Below are positions 1 to 9,113 of a stretch of 64,000 nucleotides of DNA, in pieces. The position numbers and the translations under genes are program-made. The notes below the pieces were generated by a model. The model searched no databases. It was given only the letters and a program-made list of their open reading frames with translations, and was not told the origin of the DNA. Within the stretch, counting starts at the first letter, position 1, and every line of letters starts with the position of its first letter. The DNA comes from Mycolicibacterium litorale (GTDB taxonomy: Bacteria; Actinomycetota; Actinomycetes; Mycobacteriales; Mycobacteriaceae), in contig NZ_AP022586.1 of the NCBI RefSeq assembly GCF_010731695.1, positions 2,542,001 to 2,606,000 of the forward strand. The letters are read 5' to 3'.

Positions 1-254
1 AGGAAGTGCAGGTACTGCACGACCGCCGGGTCGTTGAAGCCGTACTGCTCGTTGACCGCGGCCAGCTGCTCCGCGGACGGTTTCGAGCCCGCACCGCCCA
101 GGATGGTCTGAGCGCGGTCGCCCGGCATGAGCGACTGCGCGATGAACGTCAACGTGGCCGCGCCCCACAGCACGCCGATCACCCCGGCGACGCCGACGAG
201 CGCCCGCCGCACCTCGACGGGGGTGCGGCGGGTGACCGCTGCGGTCAGGCTCAC
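1..254 (-). CDS. ABC transporter permease, DppB/OppB type (partial)
   Basis: Only the first ~84 codons are present; the gene runs past the left edge. It encodes an inner-membrane subunit of a peptide/opine/nickel-type (Dpp/Opp) importer. Visible are an Arg-containing cytoplasmic N-terminus, one membrane segment at about residues 18-38, and the MPGD motif (43-46) that follows the first helix in DppB/OppB proteins. The GTG start at 254 overlaps the stop of the upstream binding-protein gene as GTGA, so the two are translationally coupled. The substrate cannot be deduced. The family call is good despite truncation because the MPGD motif and the neighbour agree. Confidence 0.8.
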   Translation of the reverse strand, partial: MSLTAAVTRRTPVEVRRALVGVAGVIGVLWGAATLTFIAQSLMPGDRAQTILGGAGSKPSAEQLAAVNEQYGFNDPAVVQYLHF

Positions 255-1909
255 GGTGCCAGCCAGGCGTCGTGCAGCACGGGCTCGCCTTCGGACGGTT
301 CGATCCAGACGTCCTGGAGTTTCTTCTTCGCGACCAGGCGGGTGGTCACCGGGTACAGCCCCAGCTGATAGGCCTGCTCGGCGACGATCTGCTGCGTCTG
401 GCCGTAAAGACGTTGCTGCGCAGCGGTATCCGTGGTGGCAGCGGCCGCGCGGACCCGCTCGTCGATCTTCGGGTTCTCGACCCAGCTCATGTTGTTGCCC
501 GGGGCGGCCCTGAGCGAATCCGAGGAGTAGACGATCGACAGCACCGCCGGGGTGGGGCTGTTCCAGTACGCGCCGGTGAGTCCGTCGTAGGCGTTCTTGT
601 CGGTGAACGCGGCGAAGTACTGGTCCTGGGGCAGCGGTTTGAGGACGACGTCGAAGCCGATCTCCTTCTCGGCGGACTGGATGTTCTGGAACAGCGTCAC
701 GTCCGCCGGCGGGGTGTCACCGGTATCCGACGAGTACACCAGTTCGGCGGTCAGGCGCTCACCGTTCTTGGTGCGGTAGCCGTCGGCATCACGCTGGCTC
801 CAGCCGGCCTCGTCGAGCAGCTTGTTCGCCTTCTCGGGGTCGTGTTCGTAGAAGCTGCGCAGGTTCTTGTCGAAGTACGGCGTGGTCGACGAGACGGGCC
901 CCGGCTCCCAGTCGAAGACGCCGAGATAGGCGCTCTTGACCGCGGCCTCGGCATTGGCGCCGTGAATGAAGGCCTGACGGACCTTTGTGTCGTTGAAGGG
1001 TGCACGCGTGGTGTTGAGCGCGACGCCGTTCGGCAGGCCGGTGTGGGTGAACTCCTGCAGCGACAGGTTCGGGTCGGCGTTCAGGGCCGCCTCTTGCTGC
1101 GGGGGCGGGTTGAAGATGATGTCGGCGTCGCCGCCCTGTACCGCGGCGAACCGCACCGAGCCGTCCTCGACGAATTTCCAGCTGATGTGGTCGAGGTAGG
1201 CCGGGCCCTGATGCTTGGCGTCGGCCGGGGCCGAGTTGTAGTCCGGGTTGCGGTCGAGTTCGACGCTCTGGCCGCGGTTCCAGGCCTTGACGATGAACGG
1301 TCCGGTGCCCACCGGGGACTGGCAGTTCTCCTCCAGTCCGCGGGCCATCGCCTTCGGCGACTGGATGCCGAAGAAGGCCTGCGAGATCACCGGCAGCAGA
1401 GCCGAATACGGCTTCGACAGGGTGAGCTCGAAGGTGGCGGGGTCGACGGCACGCGAGGATTGGTAGTACGGCCTGAGGTAGCCCGCGTCGGTGAGCGACT
1501 GGGTGGCGGGGTCGAGCATGTGCTCGAAGTTGGCCTTCACGGCCTCGGCGTCCAGCGGCGTGCCGTCGTGGAACCTCACGCCCTGCTTGATCGTGAAGGT
1601 GTAGACCCGGCCGTCGGGTGAGACCTCCCAGGATTCGGCCAGCCACGGCACGACGCTGCCGTCCGGGCGCTCGGAGACCAGCGAGTCCAGGTACTGGCGC
1701 GCGACGTAGGTCTGCGGCATGTCACCGAAGCTGTGCGGGTCGAGGCAGGTCGGTTCACGGTCCGTGGCGTAGACGATGGAGCCGCCGCTGACCGGCGGAC
1801 CGGCCGCCGCCGACGAGGAGGAGCTGTCGGATCCGCCGCCGCATGCGGTGAGCAGTGCGGCAGTCAGCGTCACTGCGGGCAGGAGGCGGGCAGCACGGAA
1901 GGCAGGCAT
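251..1909 (-). CDS. ABC transporter substrate-binding lipoprotein, DppA/OppA family (SBP_bac_5)
   Basis: Encodes an extracytoplasmic lipid-anchored receptor for a peptide-type ABC importer. From the ATG at 1909 the protein is 552 residues, with a signal peptide ending in lipobox LLTAC (Cys23) and then a Gly/Ser-rich tether. The body has the family features: WLAESWEVSPDGRVYTF, GVRFHDGTPL and GTGPFIVKAW. In-frame starts at 1966 and 1990 exist but would put about 20-27 extra, strongly basic residues before the signal peptide, so 1909 is preferred. It is first of at least two genes, coupled to the truncated permease. The family is certain, the ligand unknown. This importer is separate from the one at 29-35 kb. 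Confidence 0.9.
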   Translation of the reverse strand: MPAFRAARLLPAVTLTAALLTACGGGSDSSSSSAAAGPPVSGGSIVYATDREPTCLDPHSFGDMPQTYVARQYLDSLVSERPDGSVVPWLAESWEVSPDGRVYTFTIKQGVRFHDGTPLDAEAVKANFEHMLDPATQSLTDAGYLRPYYQSSRAVDPATFELTLSKPYSALLPVISQAFFGIQSPKAMARGLEENCQSPVGTGPFIVKAWNRGQSVELDRNPDYNSAPADAKHQGPAYLDHISWKFVEDGSVRFAAVQGGDADIIFNPPPQQEAALNADPNLSLQEFTHTGLPNGVALNTTRAPFNDTKVRQAFIHGANAEAAVKSAYLGVFDWEPGPVSSTTPYFDKNLRSFYEHDPEKANKLLDEAGWSQRDADGYRTKNGERLTAELVYSSDTGDTPPADVTLFQNIQSAEKEIGFDVVLKPLPQDQYFAAFTDKNAYDGLTGAYWNSPTPAVLSIVYSSDSLRAAPGNNMSWVENPKIDERVRAAAATTDTAAQQRLYGQTQQIVAEQAYQLGLYPVTTRLVAKKKLQDVWIEPSEGEPVLHDAWLAP

Positions 1910-2145
1910 CGAGGGTGTGGGTACTTTCGCTGGACTGCGCGCGCGTTGGTCAGGCCGGCGACGCATCGTGAACTGGGGCTTGGTCACCATGCCGGACCGC
2001 GGTCGCCGGCGTAAGCGATGAAATCGGCGCGATTCTCATTGACGGGCGAGGCGAATCCGCCGAACGCCCGCTTGCGTGACGCCACGGCGGAAAACAGCGC
2101 GGAAAACCGCCACTGCGTTACGAACGAGACCCTTGGGCCGTGAAG

Positions 2146-3222
2146 CTAGCGGTCGGTTCCGCTGATCGTGGCGCTGGCGAGCACTTCGTCGCCTTCCGGA
2201 TCGGGGCGGTAGATCACCATCGTCTGCCCCGGCGCCACGCCGCGCAGGGGCTCGCGCAGATCCACCGACAGCACCCGGTCGTCATAGGACGCGACCGCAT
2301 CGGCCAGTCCGCCGTGTGCCCGCACCTGCACCTGGCATTCCACCGGGCCGGCGAACGCCACTCCGGAGGTGAACACCGGGCGCTCGCCGCGCAGCATCGA
2401 GACCTCGAGGTCCTCGACACCTCCGACGCGCACCGTGCCGCTCTCCGCGTCGATCCCGGTGACGTACCGCGGCTGCCCGTCCGGACCGGGCCCGGCAATA
2501 CCGAGCCCCTTGCGCTGACCGATCGTGAATCCGTGCACGCCTTCGTGTTCGGCGAGTACCGCGCCGCGCGCGTCGACCACCGCGCCGGGCCGCACCCCGA
2601 TCCGCGCGCCGAGGAACGCCCGGGTGTCACCGGACGGGATGAAGCAGATGTCGTGGCTGTCGGGCTTGTCGGCCACGGCCAGTCCGCGTTGCGCGGCCTC
2701 CGCGCGGATCTGCGCCTTGGGGGTGTCACCGATCGGGAACACCGCGTGGCGCAACTGCTCGGCGGTCAGCACTCCCAGCACGTAGGACTGGTCCTTGTCG
2801 TGATCGACCGCACGACGCAACCGGCCGTCGGCCAACCGCGCGTAGTGGCCGGTGGCCAGCGCGTCGAAACCGAGCGCCAGCGCACGCCCGGCCAGGGCGG
2901 AGAACTTGATCTTCTCGTTGCACCGCACACACGGGTTCGGCGTCTCACCGCGTTCGTAGGACGCGACGAAATCGTCGATCACGTCCGCCTTGAAGCGGTC
3001 CGCGAAATCCCAGACGTAGAAAGGGATGTCGAGCACATCGGCGACCCGGCGGGCGTCGCCCGCGTCCTCCTTCGAGCAGCACCCCCGCGAGCCGGTGCGC
3101 AGCGTCCCCGGGGTCGCCGACAGCGCCAGGTGGACCCCGACCACGTCGTGTCCGGCGTCGACCATCCGGGCCGCGGCGACCGAGGAGTCGACGCCGCCGC
3201 TCATCGCAACCAGAACTCGCAT
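2146..3222 (-). CDS. mnmA: tRNA-specific 2-thiouridylase MnmA (Rv3024c orthologue)
   Basis: Adenylates and then thiolates U34 of tRNA-Lys, -Glu and -Gln in the cytoplasm, using sulfur relayed from a cysteine desulfurase. The 358-residue protein starts [14 protein letters not shown]: the SGGVDSS ATP-pyrophosphatase loop lies at residues 8-14. A Cys pair in [11 protein letters not shown] and the NPCVRCN catalytic motif follow, with the second catalytic Cys in SHDICFIP, and a C-terminal beta-barrel (GQRKGLG, DREPL-like region). ATG codons at 3225 and 3222 are adjacent; 3222 gives the family N-terminus. The gene lies 31 bp downstream of the desulfurase gene on the same strand, a natural functional pair. 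Length and motifs are complete. Confidence 0.95.
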   Translation of the reverse strand: MRVLVAMSGGVDSSVAAARMVDAGHDVVGVHLALSATPGTLRTGSRGCCSKEDAGDARRVADVLDIPFYVWDFADRFKADVIDDFVASYERGETPNPCVRCNEKIKFSALAGRALALGFDALATGHYARLADGRLRRAVDHDKDQSYVLGVLTAEQLRHAVFPIGDTPKAQIRAEAAQRGLAVADKPDSHDICFIPSGDTRAFLGARIGVRPGAVVDARGAVLAEHEGVHGFTIGQRKGLGIAGPGPDGQPRYVTGIDAESGTVRVGGVEDLEVSMLRGERPVFTSGVAFAGPVECQVQVRAHGGLADAVASYDDRVLSVDLREPLRGVAPGQTMVIYRPDPEGDEVLASATISGTDR

Positions 3223-3253
3223 CATCGCCCACTCTTCGCGCAAGCGCTCATCG

Positions 3254-4447
3254 TCAGTCCACCATCCCCGAAGCCGCGAGCGCGGCCTGGCGCGCCCTCT
3301 CGACCGCAGCGGGCAGCGCCTGCAGGGCGGCGTCGACGTCCGCGTCGGTACTGGTGTGGCCCAGCGACAGCCGCAGTGAACCCCGGGCACTGGCCGGATC
3401 GGCACCCATGGCGATCAGCACGTGCGACGGCTGCGCCACCCCGGCGGTACACGCTGAGCCGGTCGAACACTCGATTCCCTTGGCGTCCAACAGCATCAGC
3501 AGCGAATCGCCTTCGCATCCCCGAAACGTGAAGTGCGCGTTACCCGGCAGGCGGTCCGCGCGGGCGCCGTTGACATAGGTGTCGTCGATCGCCGCCAGCA
3601 CGCCGTCGATCAACCGGTCACGCAGCGCGGACACCCGGGTCCGGTAGGCGTCGAGCCCTTCGACCGCGATCCGGGCCGCCGCCGCCATGGCGACCGCCCC
3701 GGCGACGTCGGCAGTCCCCGAACGCACGTCGCGCTCCTGACCCCCGCCGTGCAGCAGCGGCACGCAGGCGGTGTCCCGCCGCAGCAGCAGCGCGCCGATT
3801 CCGGTGGGTCCACCGAACTTGTGCGCGGTCACGCTCATCGCCGAGAGGCCGCTGGCTCCGAAGTCCACCGGGACCTGGCCGACGGCCTGCACCGCATCGC
3901 TGTGCATCGGGACGCCGAACTCCGCGGCGACCGCGGCCAGCTCGCCGATCGGCTGTACGGTGCCGACCTCGTTGTTCGCCCACATGACCGACACCAGCGC
4001 CACGTCGTCGCAGGACTCCAGCACCTCACGCAGCGCGGCCGGGGCCACCGACCCGTCGGAAGCCACGGGCAGCCACGTCACCTCGGCGCCCTCGTGGTCG
4101 ACCAGCCACTCCACCGCATCGAGGACGGCGTGGTGTTCGATCGGCGTGGTCACGATGCGGCGACGCCGCGGATCGGCGTCGCGGCGGGCCCAGAAGATGC
4201 CCTTGACCGCCAGGTTGTCGCTCTCGGTGCCGCCGGCGCAGAAGATGATCTCCGACGGGCGCGCGCCCAGCAGGCGGGCCAGCGTCTCGCGGGCCTCCTC
4301 CATCCGGCGGCGCGCCAGTCGGCCCGCCCCGTGCAGCGACGATGCGTTGCCGACGGTGGTCAGCACAGCCGTCATCGCCTCGATGGCAGCGGGGTGCATC
4401 GGGGTGGTCGCGGCGTGGTCGAGGTAGACCGACTTATGCGAGGTCAT
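3254..4447 (-). CDS. iscS: Cysteine desulfurase, IscS/NifS-like (Rv3025c orthologue)
   Basis: PLP enzyme that removes sulfur from cysteine as an enzyme persulfide, feeding tRNA thiolation and Fe-S assembly. The 397-residue protein has the class-V aminotransferase fold signatures: [12 protein letters not shown] at the N-terminus, the PLP-binding lysine in [10 protein letters not shown], and the active-site loop [10 protein letters not shown] with the catalytic cysteine. The gene immediately precedes mnmA and is likely its sulfur donor. No Fe-S scaffold genes are adjacent, which supports a tRNA-modification role. It begins 48 bp after the acyltransferase gene, so the run from 6.2 to 2.1 kb may be one transcript. 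Confidence 0.95.
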   Translation of the reverse strand: MTSHKSVYLDHAATTPMHPAAIEAMTAVLTTVGNASSLHGAGRLARRRMEEARETLARLLGARPSEIIFCAGGTESDNLAVKGIFWARRDADPRRRRIVTTPIEHHAVLDAVEWLVDHEGAEVTWLPVASDGSVAPAALREVLESCDDVALVSVMWANNEVGTVQPIGELAAVAAEFGVPMHSDAVQAVGQVPVDFGASGLSAMSVTAHKFGGPTGIGALLLRRDTACVPLLHGGGQERDVRSGTADVAGAVAMAAAARIAVEGLDAYRTRVSALRDRLIDGVLAAIDDTYVNGARADRLPGNAHFTFRGCEGDSLLMLLDAKGIECSTGSACTAGVAQPSHVLIAMGADPASARGSLRLSLGHTSTDADVDAALQALPAAVERARQAALAASGMVD

Positions 4448-4495
4448 GGCCCGTCCAGGATAGCCGCAGGCCCGGGCACCCCCCGGATCGCCGGG

Positions 4496-5332
4496 TCAGG
4501 CGGCCAGCGCGTGGGCGGTCGCGGGCGCCGAGGCGGCGCCGCGGACAGCCGTCTCGCAGCGGGCCGCGAGGTCGCGGCGGTCCTCACCCGGCAGCTGCAG
4601 CGATTCGACGCCGACGTGGCACACGGTGCGGCGGGCGGTGACCACCCGGCGGATCGACGCCATCAGGGAGTCGTCGCCGACGAACGCCGGCACGGTCGAC
4701 AACCGTCCGTCGAGGTGCCGGTAGGTCAGGCGCAGCGGTTGCACCGGCCGGCGGGCGTTCACCGCAGCCTGGAACATCGCCGGACGGAACCGCCCGTAAC
4801 CCAGCCCGCACCAGGTGGTGCCCTCCGGGAACGCGACGACGGTGTGTCCTGCGCCCAGCCGCTCGGCCACGGTTTGCACGACGGCGGGAAGCCGGCGCAA
4901 ACTCCCCCGGTCGATCGGGATCACCTTCATCAGCCGCACGACGGGTCCCAGCGCGGGCCAGTCCACCAGGTCCGCCCGCGCGACGAACGATCCGGGCAGC
5001 ACCGCGCCGATGGTGAAGATGTCCAGCCAGGAGACGTGCCCGCTGACGACGAGGACCCCGCGCAGGTTGCGGATGGGGCCGCCGGACACCGAGATCCGCA
5101 CGCCGAAGCTGCGCAGGAGCAGACGGCAGTATGCCCGCTGCACGTGCCAGCGGCCGGGCATCGGCACCGCCAGCAGCCACACGCACGAGAACAGCGACAC
5201 GGCCGCACAGATCCGCATCCCGGTGCGGACCGCCACCCACCACCGGCGGCCCGGTCGGTCGGCGCCGGCGTGGACGCAACTGGCGTCGCAGGTGGCGCGC
5301 TGCAGCCAAGCGTGTTCGGACGTCAGTGTCAT
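4496..5332 (-). CDS. PlsC-family 1-acyl-glycerol-3-phosphate acyltransferase-like protein (Rv3026c orthologue)
   Basis: Predicted membrane-associated acyltransferase of 278 residues. A hydrophobic segment lies near residues 35-57 (CAAVSLFSCVWLLAVP). The acyltransferase H-x4-D motif follows as GHVSWLD, and the substrate loop as FPEGTTW. The ATG at 5332 overlaps the stop of the GNAT gene as ATGA, so the two are co-translated. A GNAT N-acyltransferase coupled to a PlsC-type O-acyltransferase is the layout of ornithine-lipid synthesis (OlsB then OlsA). Phosphatidic acid synthesis is the alternative. The family call is firm; the acceptor is inferred only from the neighbour. Confidence 0.85.
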   Translation of the reverse strand: MTLTSEHAWLQRATCDASCVHAGADRPGRRWWVAVRTGMRICAAVSLFSCVWLLAVPMPGRWHVQRAYCRLLLRSFGVRISVSGGPIRNLRGVLVVSGHVSWLDIFTIGAVLPGSFVARADLVDWPALGPVVRLMKVIPIDRGSLRRLPAVVQTVAERLGAGHTVVAFPEGTTWCGLGYGRFRPAMFQAAVNARRPVQPLRLTYRHLDGRLSTVPAFVGDDSLMASIRRVVTARRTVCHVGVESLQLPGEDRRDLAARCETAVRGAASAPATAHALAA

Positions 5333-6162
5333 GGCGCCACCCCGTTCGCGAGGTCGCCGGCCGCTGCCGCCGACCGCAGCCGGCGCAGATAGCGGGTGTC
5401 GGCGTCGCGCTTGTCCAGCAACGCCGGGAAGTCCCCGACGCCGAAGTCCGGATCGTGCGCCGGCTCGCCGCACACCTGCGCACCCAACCGCAGGTAGCCG
5501 CGCATCAACGGCGGCACGGTCGGCCGCGGTGGCGGCGCGATGTCGTCGAGGCCGCGGCCGTCCACGACCACCGGCCGGTACGGGTGCACGGTGTAGCGCT
5601 CGGGTGCGGCGTGGCGGCGCCGCACGAAGTCACGGACGCCGCGCAGCCGGCTGCCCGCGGGTTCGCCCGCCGCGCCGGCGACCGGGACGGACACGCAGCC
5701 GGTGACGAAGTCGTAGTCGCAGCGGTCGAGGTAGGCCAGGATGCCGGCCCACATGAGCAGCACCACACCGCCGTTGCGGTGGTCGGGGCGCACCACGGCG
5801 CGGCCCATCTCGACCATCGAGGGCCGCAGCGGGTCCAGCGCCCGCACGTCGAACTCGGTGGCGGTGTAGAGGCCGCCCGCCGCGATGGCGCCCGGCGGGG
5901 GCAGCATCCGGTAGCAGCCGACCAGCTCACCCGACGTCTCCTCGCGGACGAGGAGGTGGTCGCAGAACTCGTCGAAACGGTCGGCATCACGGCCGTCGGC
6001 AGCTCCGGTCAGCGCGAAGCCGGGTTCGGTGGTGAACACGTCGTGCCGCAACCGCTGGGCGGCGGCGATGAGGTCCGGGTCATTGGTCAACAGCAGCGAA
6101 TACCGCGGAGTGTCCGCCGCCGCGGGGCGATCGGCGGCGATGAGTACAGAAGCAGCGCTCAT
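5329..6162 (-). CDS. GNAT-family N-acyltransferase, OlsB-like (Rv3027c orthologue)
   Basis: 277 residues from the ATG at 6162. It resembles the hemolysin-like/ornithine acyl-ACP N-acyltransferase branch of GNAT proteins: RLRHDVFTTEPGF near the N-terminus, then FDEFCDHLLVREETSGELVGCYRML, an ETSGELVG beta-strand and a MGRAVVRPDHRNGG acyl-donor loop. An in-frame GTG at 6204 would add 14 residues; neither start has a strong ribosome-binding site, so the start is uncertain. It is coupled by a 4-base overlap to the PlsC-like gene. A role in ornithine or another amino-acid lipid is inferred from this pairing. The acyl acceptor is not shown by the sequence. Confidence 0.8.
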   Translation of the reverse strand: MSAASVLIAADRPAAADTPRYSLLLTNDPDLIAAAQRLRHDVFTTEPGFALTGAADGRDADRFDEFCDHLLVREETSGELVGCYRMLPPPGAIAAGGLYTATEFDVRALDPLRPSMVEMGRAVVRPDHRNGGVVLLMWAGILAYLDRCDYDFVTGCVSVPVAGAAGEPAGSRLRGVRDFVRRRHAAPERYTVHPYRPVVVDGRGLDDIAPPPRPTVPPLMRGYLRLGAQVCGEPAHDPDFGVGDFPALLDKRDADTRYLRRLRSAAAAGDLANGVAP

Positions 6163-6240
6163 AGGCAGCACGCTCGCGGAGCCGTCCGGCGTGGCGGCAA
6201 GCACCGCGTGACGTGTTCGTGCACGCTCGGTGACGAGTTG

Positions 6241-6906
6241 TCAGTCCTCGCGGAACACCACGTTGGCCTCGACCGGGTTGCGCGGCGTGTCGAGGTGGTT
6301 GGCGGCGAAGTCCGGGTCGGGGTAGCCGATGGCCAGTCCGCACAACACGGTCAATTCGTCCGGGATCTCCAGGTGTTCCCGGACGACGTCGGGGAAATGG
6401 GCGATGGACACCTGCGCACAGCTGCCGATCCCGCGCTCGGTCAACGCCAGCATCAGCGTCTGCAGGAACATCCCCACACTCATGCTGTCCACCGGCCCGA
6501 GGTCGCGGTGCACACACACCGCACCGGCGACGGGCGCGCGGAAGTACTCCCAGTTGCGCAGTTGAGCGATCCGCCTCGCCTCGCGGTCACCGCGCGCGAT
6601 CCCCATCGCGCCGTAGACCATCTTGCCGACCTCCCTGCGCAGCTCCGCGAAACTCTCGGGCAGTCCGACGGTGGCGGGGTAACCCCGCGTCGCCTGCTCC
6701 AGCAGCGCCTCGACCAGTCGGTCCCTGCGCCGGCCGGAGGCCAGGAACAGCCGCCACGGCTGGATGTTCGAGTTGGACGGGGCGCGCATGGCGAGTTCGA
6801 GCGATTCCGTCAGCAACTCACGGGGAACCGGTTTGTCACGCAGGAACATGCGAATCGACCGGCGTCCGTGCACCACGGCGCTCAGCGTGCCGCCGGGATC
6901 CGTCAT
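6241..6906 (-). CDS. Nitroreductase-family flavoprotein
   Basis: 221 residues, predicted cytoplasmic FMN-dependent NAD(P)H oxidoreductase. It opens with the family N-terminus RRSIRMFLRDKPVPRELL, followed by APSNSNIQPW at the FMN site and a GMFLQTLMLALTERGIGSC dimer-interface helix and active-site segment. ATG 6906 has GGGAG seven bases upstream. The GTG at 6942 is possible but has its purine run immediately adjacent. I do not recognise an equivalent in the M. tuberculosis order, where Rv3027c and Rv3028c are adjacent, so this looks like a lineage-specific insertion. Substrate unknown. Confidence 0.88.
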   Translation of the reverse strand: MTDPGGTLSAVVHGRRSIRMFLRDKPVPRELLTESLELAMRAPSNSNIQPWRLFLASGRRRDRLVEALLEQATRGYPATVGLPESFAELRREVGKMVYGAMGIARGDREARRIAQLRNWEYFRAPVAGAVCVHRDLGPVDSMSVGMFLQTLMLALTERGIGSCAQVSIAHFPDVVREHLEIPDELTVLCGLAIGYPDPDFAANHLDTPRNPVEANVVFRED

Positions 6907-7061
6907 CGCGGGCTCCCATCGAGCGGTGCGGTCATTGCTCACTCCCTTCCCGTCGAGGCGAGGGCCGGGATGCGCCCGGCCGTCTCCTTTCACGATGGCA
7001 GTGATCGCCGGCGGGCGAACCCCGGAAAGTCCGTGGTCTTCGGGGCGACCCCGGAAAACGA

Positions 7062-7093
7062 CGGACCCCGGCACCGCGAGGTGCCGGGGTCCG
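7062..7093 (-). terminator. Intrinsic terminator after fixAB
   Basis: A perfect 14-bp hairpin with arms CGGACCCCGGCACC / GGTGCCGGGGTCCG and a 4-nt loop. Read on the minus strand it is followed within a few bases by a TTTT run. It lies 22 bp beyond the etfA stop and separates that operon from the nitroreductase gene. Confidence 0.85.
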
Positions 7094-7114
7094 CTGCTCA
7101 TTCTGGCGGGCTGA

Positions 7115-8071
7115 TCAGCCCTTGCGCGCCTTGACCTTCTCGGTGAGCTGCGGGGTGACCTTGAACAGGTCGCCGACGATGCCGAGGTCGCTGATCTCGA
7201 AGATCGGCGCCTCTTCGTCCTTGTTCACCGCGATGATCGTCTTCGACGTCTGCATACCGGCGCGGTGCTGGATCGCACCGGAGATGCCCAGCGCGATGTA
7301 CAGCTGCGGCGAGACGGTCTTTCCGGTCTGGCCGACCTGGAACTGACCCGGGTAGTAGCCCGAGTCGACCGCCGCACGCGACGCGCCGACCGCACCGCCA
7401 AGCGCATCGGCGAGCTCCTCGACGATCGAGAAGTTCTCCGCGCTGCCCACACCGCGGCCGCCCGAGACGACGACGGTCGCCTCGGTGAGCTCCGGGCGGT
7501 CGCCGGCGACGGCGGGCTCCCGCTTGGTGATCTTCGTCGCGGTCTCGGCCTGCGCCGGCACCTCGACGTTGACGACCTCGCCGGCACCGTCGGCGGGCTC
7601 GGCGTCGATCGCGCCTGCGCGCACGGTGATCACCGGGGTGTCACCGGTGACCTCGGCCTCGACGGTGTAGGCGCCACCGAAGATCGAGTGGGTGGCCTTG
7701 CCGCCCTCCTTGACCTCGATGACGTCGGTCAGCACACCCGACCCGATACGGGCCGCGAGCCGCCCGGCGATCTCCTTGCCGTCCGCGGAGGCGGCCAGCA
7801 GCACAGCCGCAGGGCTGTTCTCCTCGGCCAGCGCGGCGAGCACGTCGACCTGCGGGGTGATGAGGTAGTTCTCCGCATCCTCGGATTCGGCAACGTAGAT
7901 CTTGGCGGCGCCGGCCGCCTTGAGTCCCTCGACCAGCGGCTCAGCGGTGCCCGGCTTGCCCACCACGACGGCGGCGGGCTCACCCAGGGGGCGCGCGGCG
8001 GTGATCAACTCGCTGGTGACCTTCTTCAGTGCACCTTCTGCATGCTCGACGAGCACGAGTACTTCAGCCAT
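7115..8071 (-). CDS. etfA: Electron transfer flavoprotein alpha subunit (Rv3028c, FixB)
   Basis: FAD-carrying subunit of the ETF heterodimer, which takes electrons from acyl-CoA and other dehydrogenases. The 318-residue protein has an N-terminal ETF domain ([10 protein letters not shown]) and the C-terminal FAD-binding domain, with [12 protein letters not shown], the [12 protein letters not shown] loop and [11 protein letters not shown] near the C-terminus. It lies 35 bp downstream of etfB on the same strand and is followed by a strong terminator, so etfB-etfA forms a two-gene operon. Full length for the family. Confidence 0.97.
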   Translation of the reverse strand: MAEVLVLVEHAEGALKKVTSELITAARPLGEPAAVVVGKPGTAEPLVEGLKAAGAAKIYVAESEDAENYLITPQVDVLAALAEENSPAAVLLAASADGKEIAGRLAARIGSGVLTDVIEVKEGGKATHSIFGGAYTVEAEVTGDTPVITVRAGAIDAEPADGAGEVVNVEVPAQAETATKITKREPAVAGDRPELTEATVVVSGGRGVGSAENFSIVEELADALGGAVGASRAAVDSGYYPGQFQVGQTGKTVSPQLYIALGISGAIQHRAGMQTSKTIIAVNKDEEAPIFEISDLGIVGDLFKVTPQLTEKVKARKG

Positions 8072-8106
8072 GTCTTTTCTTCCGGTCCTTCGTGTCTCGG
8101 GGAGTC

Positions 8107-8907
8107 TTAGATGATTTTTTGGGCGACCAGGTACTCGGCGACCTTGCTGCCGCCCTCGCCTTCGTCGGTGACCTTCTCGCCCGCGGTCTTCGGCGGCTTC
8201 GGGGTCGACGACAGCACCTTGGAACCGGCGTTGGCGACACCGACCTCGTCGGGCTCGACACCGATCTCGGCCAGGGTGAGCGTGGTGACTTCCTTCTTCT
8301 TGGCGGCCATGATGCCCTTGAAGGACGGGAAGCGCGGCTCGTTGATCTTCTCGTTCACGCTGACCACGGCGGGCAGCGGCGCCTCGAGGGTGAACACACC
8401 GTCGTCGGTCTCGCGCTCACCGGTGACCTTGCCGTCCTCGACGGTGACCTTGCGCATGTGGGTCAGCTGCGGCAGGCCGAGGTACTCGGCGATGATGGCC
8501 GGCACCGCGCCGCCCGCACCGTCGGTGGCCTCGTTACCGGCGATGACCAGTTCGGTGCCCTCGATGGCGCCCAGCGCGCGGGCGAGCGCCCACCCGGTCT
8601 GCACCATGTCGGAGCCGTGCAGTCCCTCGTCGACGAGGTGCACGGCCTTGTCGGCGCCCATCGACAGCGCCTTGCGGATCGCCTCGGTGGCCCGCTCCGG
8701 GCCGGCGGTCAGCACGGTGACCGTGCCCTCGACGCCGTTGGCGGCTTCCTTCTCCTTGATGAGCAGCGCCTCTTCGACGGCGCGTTCGTTGATCTCGTCG
8801 AGCACGGCGTCGGCGGCTTCCCGGTCCAACGTCCAGTCGCCTTCGGACAGCTTGCGCTCGGACCAGGTGTCAGGGACCTGTTTGATCAGGACCACGATGT
8901 TCGTCAT
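8107..8907 (-). CDS. etfB: Electron transfer flavoprotein beta subunit (Rv3029c, FixA)
   Basis: 266-residue AMP-binding partner of EtfA. It opens with MTNIVVLIKQVPDTW and contains DRAAD-type EREAADAVLDEINERAVEEAL-like sequence, MGADKAVHLVD and the conserved GNEATDGAGGAVPA adenine-nucleotide loop. It is first in the etfBA operon. The gene is divergent from the MGLP methyltransferase across a 206-bp intergenic region containing a long inverted repeat, a candidate operator for one or both directions. Confidence 0.97.
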   Translation of the reverse strand: MTNIVVLIKQVPDTWSERKLSEGDWTLDREAADAVLDEINERAVEEALLIKEKEAANGVEGTVTVLTAGPERATEAIRKALSMGADKAVHLVDEGLHGSDMVQTGWALARALGAIEGTELVIAGNEATDGAGGAVPAIIAEYLGLPQLTHMRKVTVEDGKVTGERETDDGVFTLEAPLPAVVSVNEKINEPRFPSFKGIMAAKKKEVTTLTLAEIGVEPDEVGVANAGSKVLSSTPKPPKTAGEKVTDEGEGGSKVAEYLVAQKII

Positions 8908-8974
8908 GAGATGGTTCGTCCTCCTCGATGAGGCCGGCCGTCGGTCGGCCCGTTACCACGTTTTGTGAAACTGA

Positions 8975-9004
8975 CACCATGTTACTCGTCAGTAACTAAT
9001 GGTG
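8975..9004. promoter_or_regulatory. Candidate operator: nested inverted repeat upstream of etfB
   Basis: The core is a perfect palindrome GTTACT-CGTC-AGTAAC (8981-8996). It is flanked by outer arms CACCAT (8975-8980) and ATGGTG (8999-9004), with only a 2-base asymmetry. It lies in the etfB/methyltransferase divergent region, 68 bp upstream of the etfB start. The shape suits a dimeric TetR-type repressor; the regulator is unknown. Confidence 0.55.
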
Positions 9005-9113
9005 GTTTGCAGGAACACCATAGCTGGTCGAAGTTCATGTGCCCGCCTCCCCTACCACCGCGAACTGTTCGCGAACCGGCCACGATCCCGTCGCCTGGGT
9101 TAGCCTGCCTGCG

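Noticed and set aside
3533-5392. A 619-codon open frame on the plus strand opposite the desulfurase and acyltransferase genes
   Set aside because: High GC leaves long frames opposite real genes; the translation is Arg/His/Gly-rich without domains, while the minus strand encodes intact known proteins.
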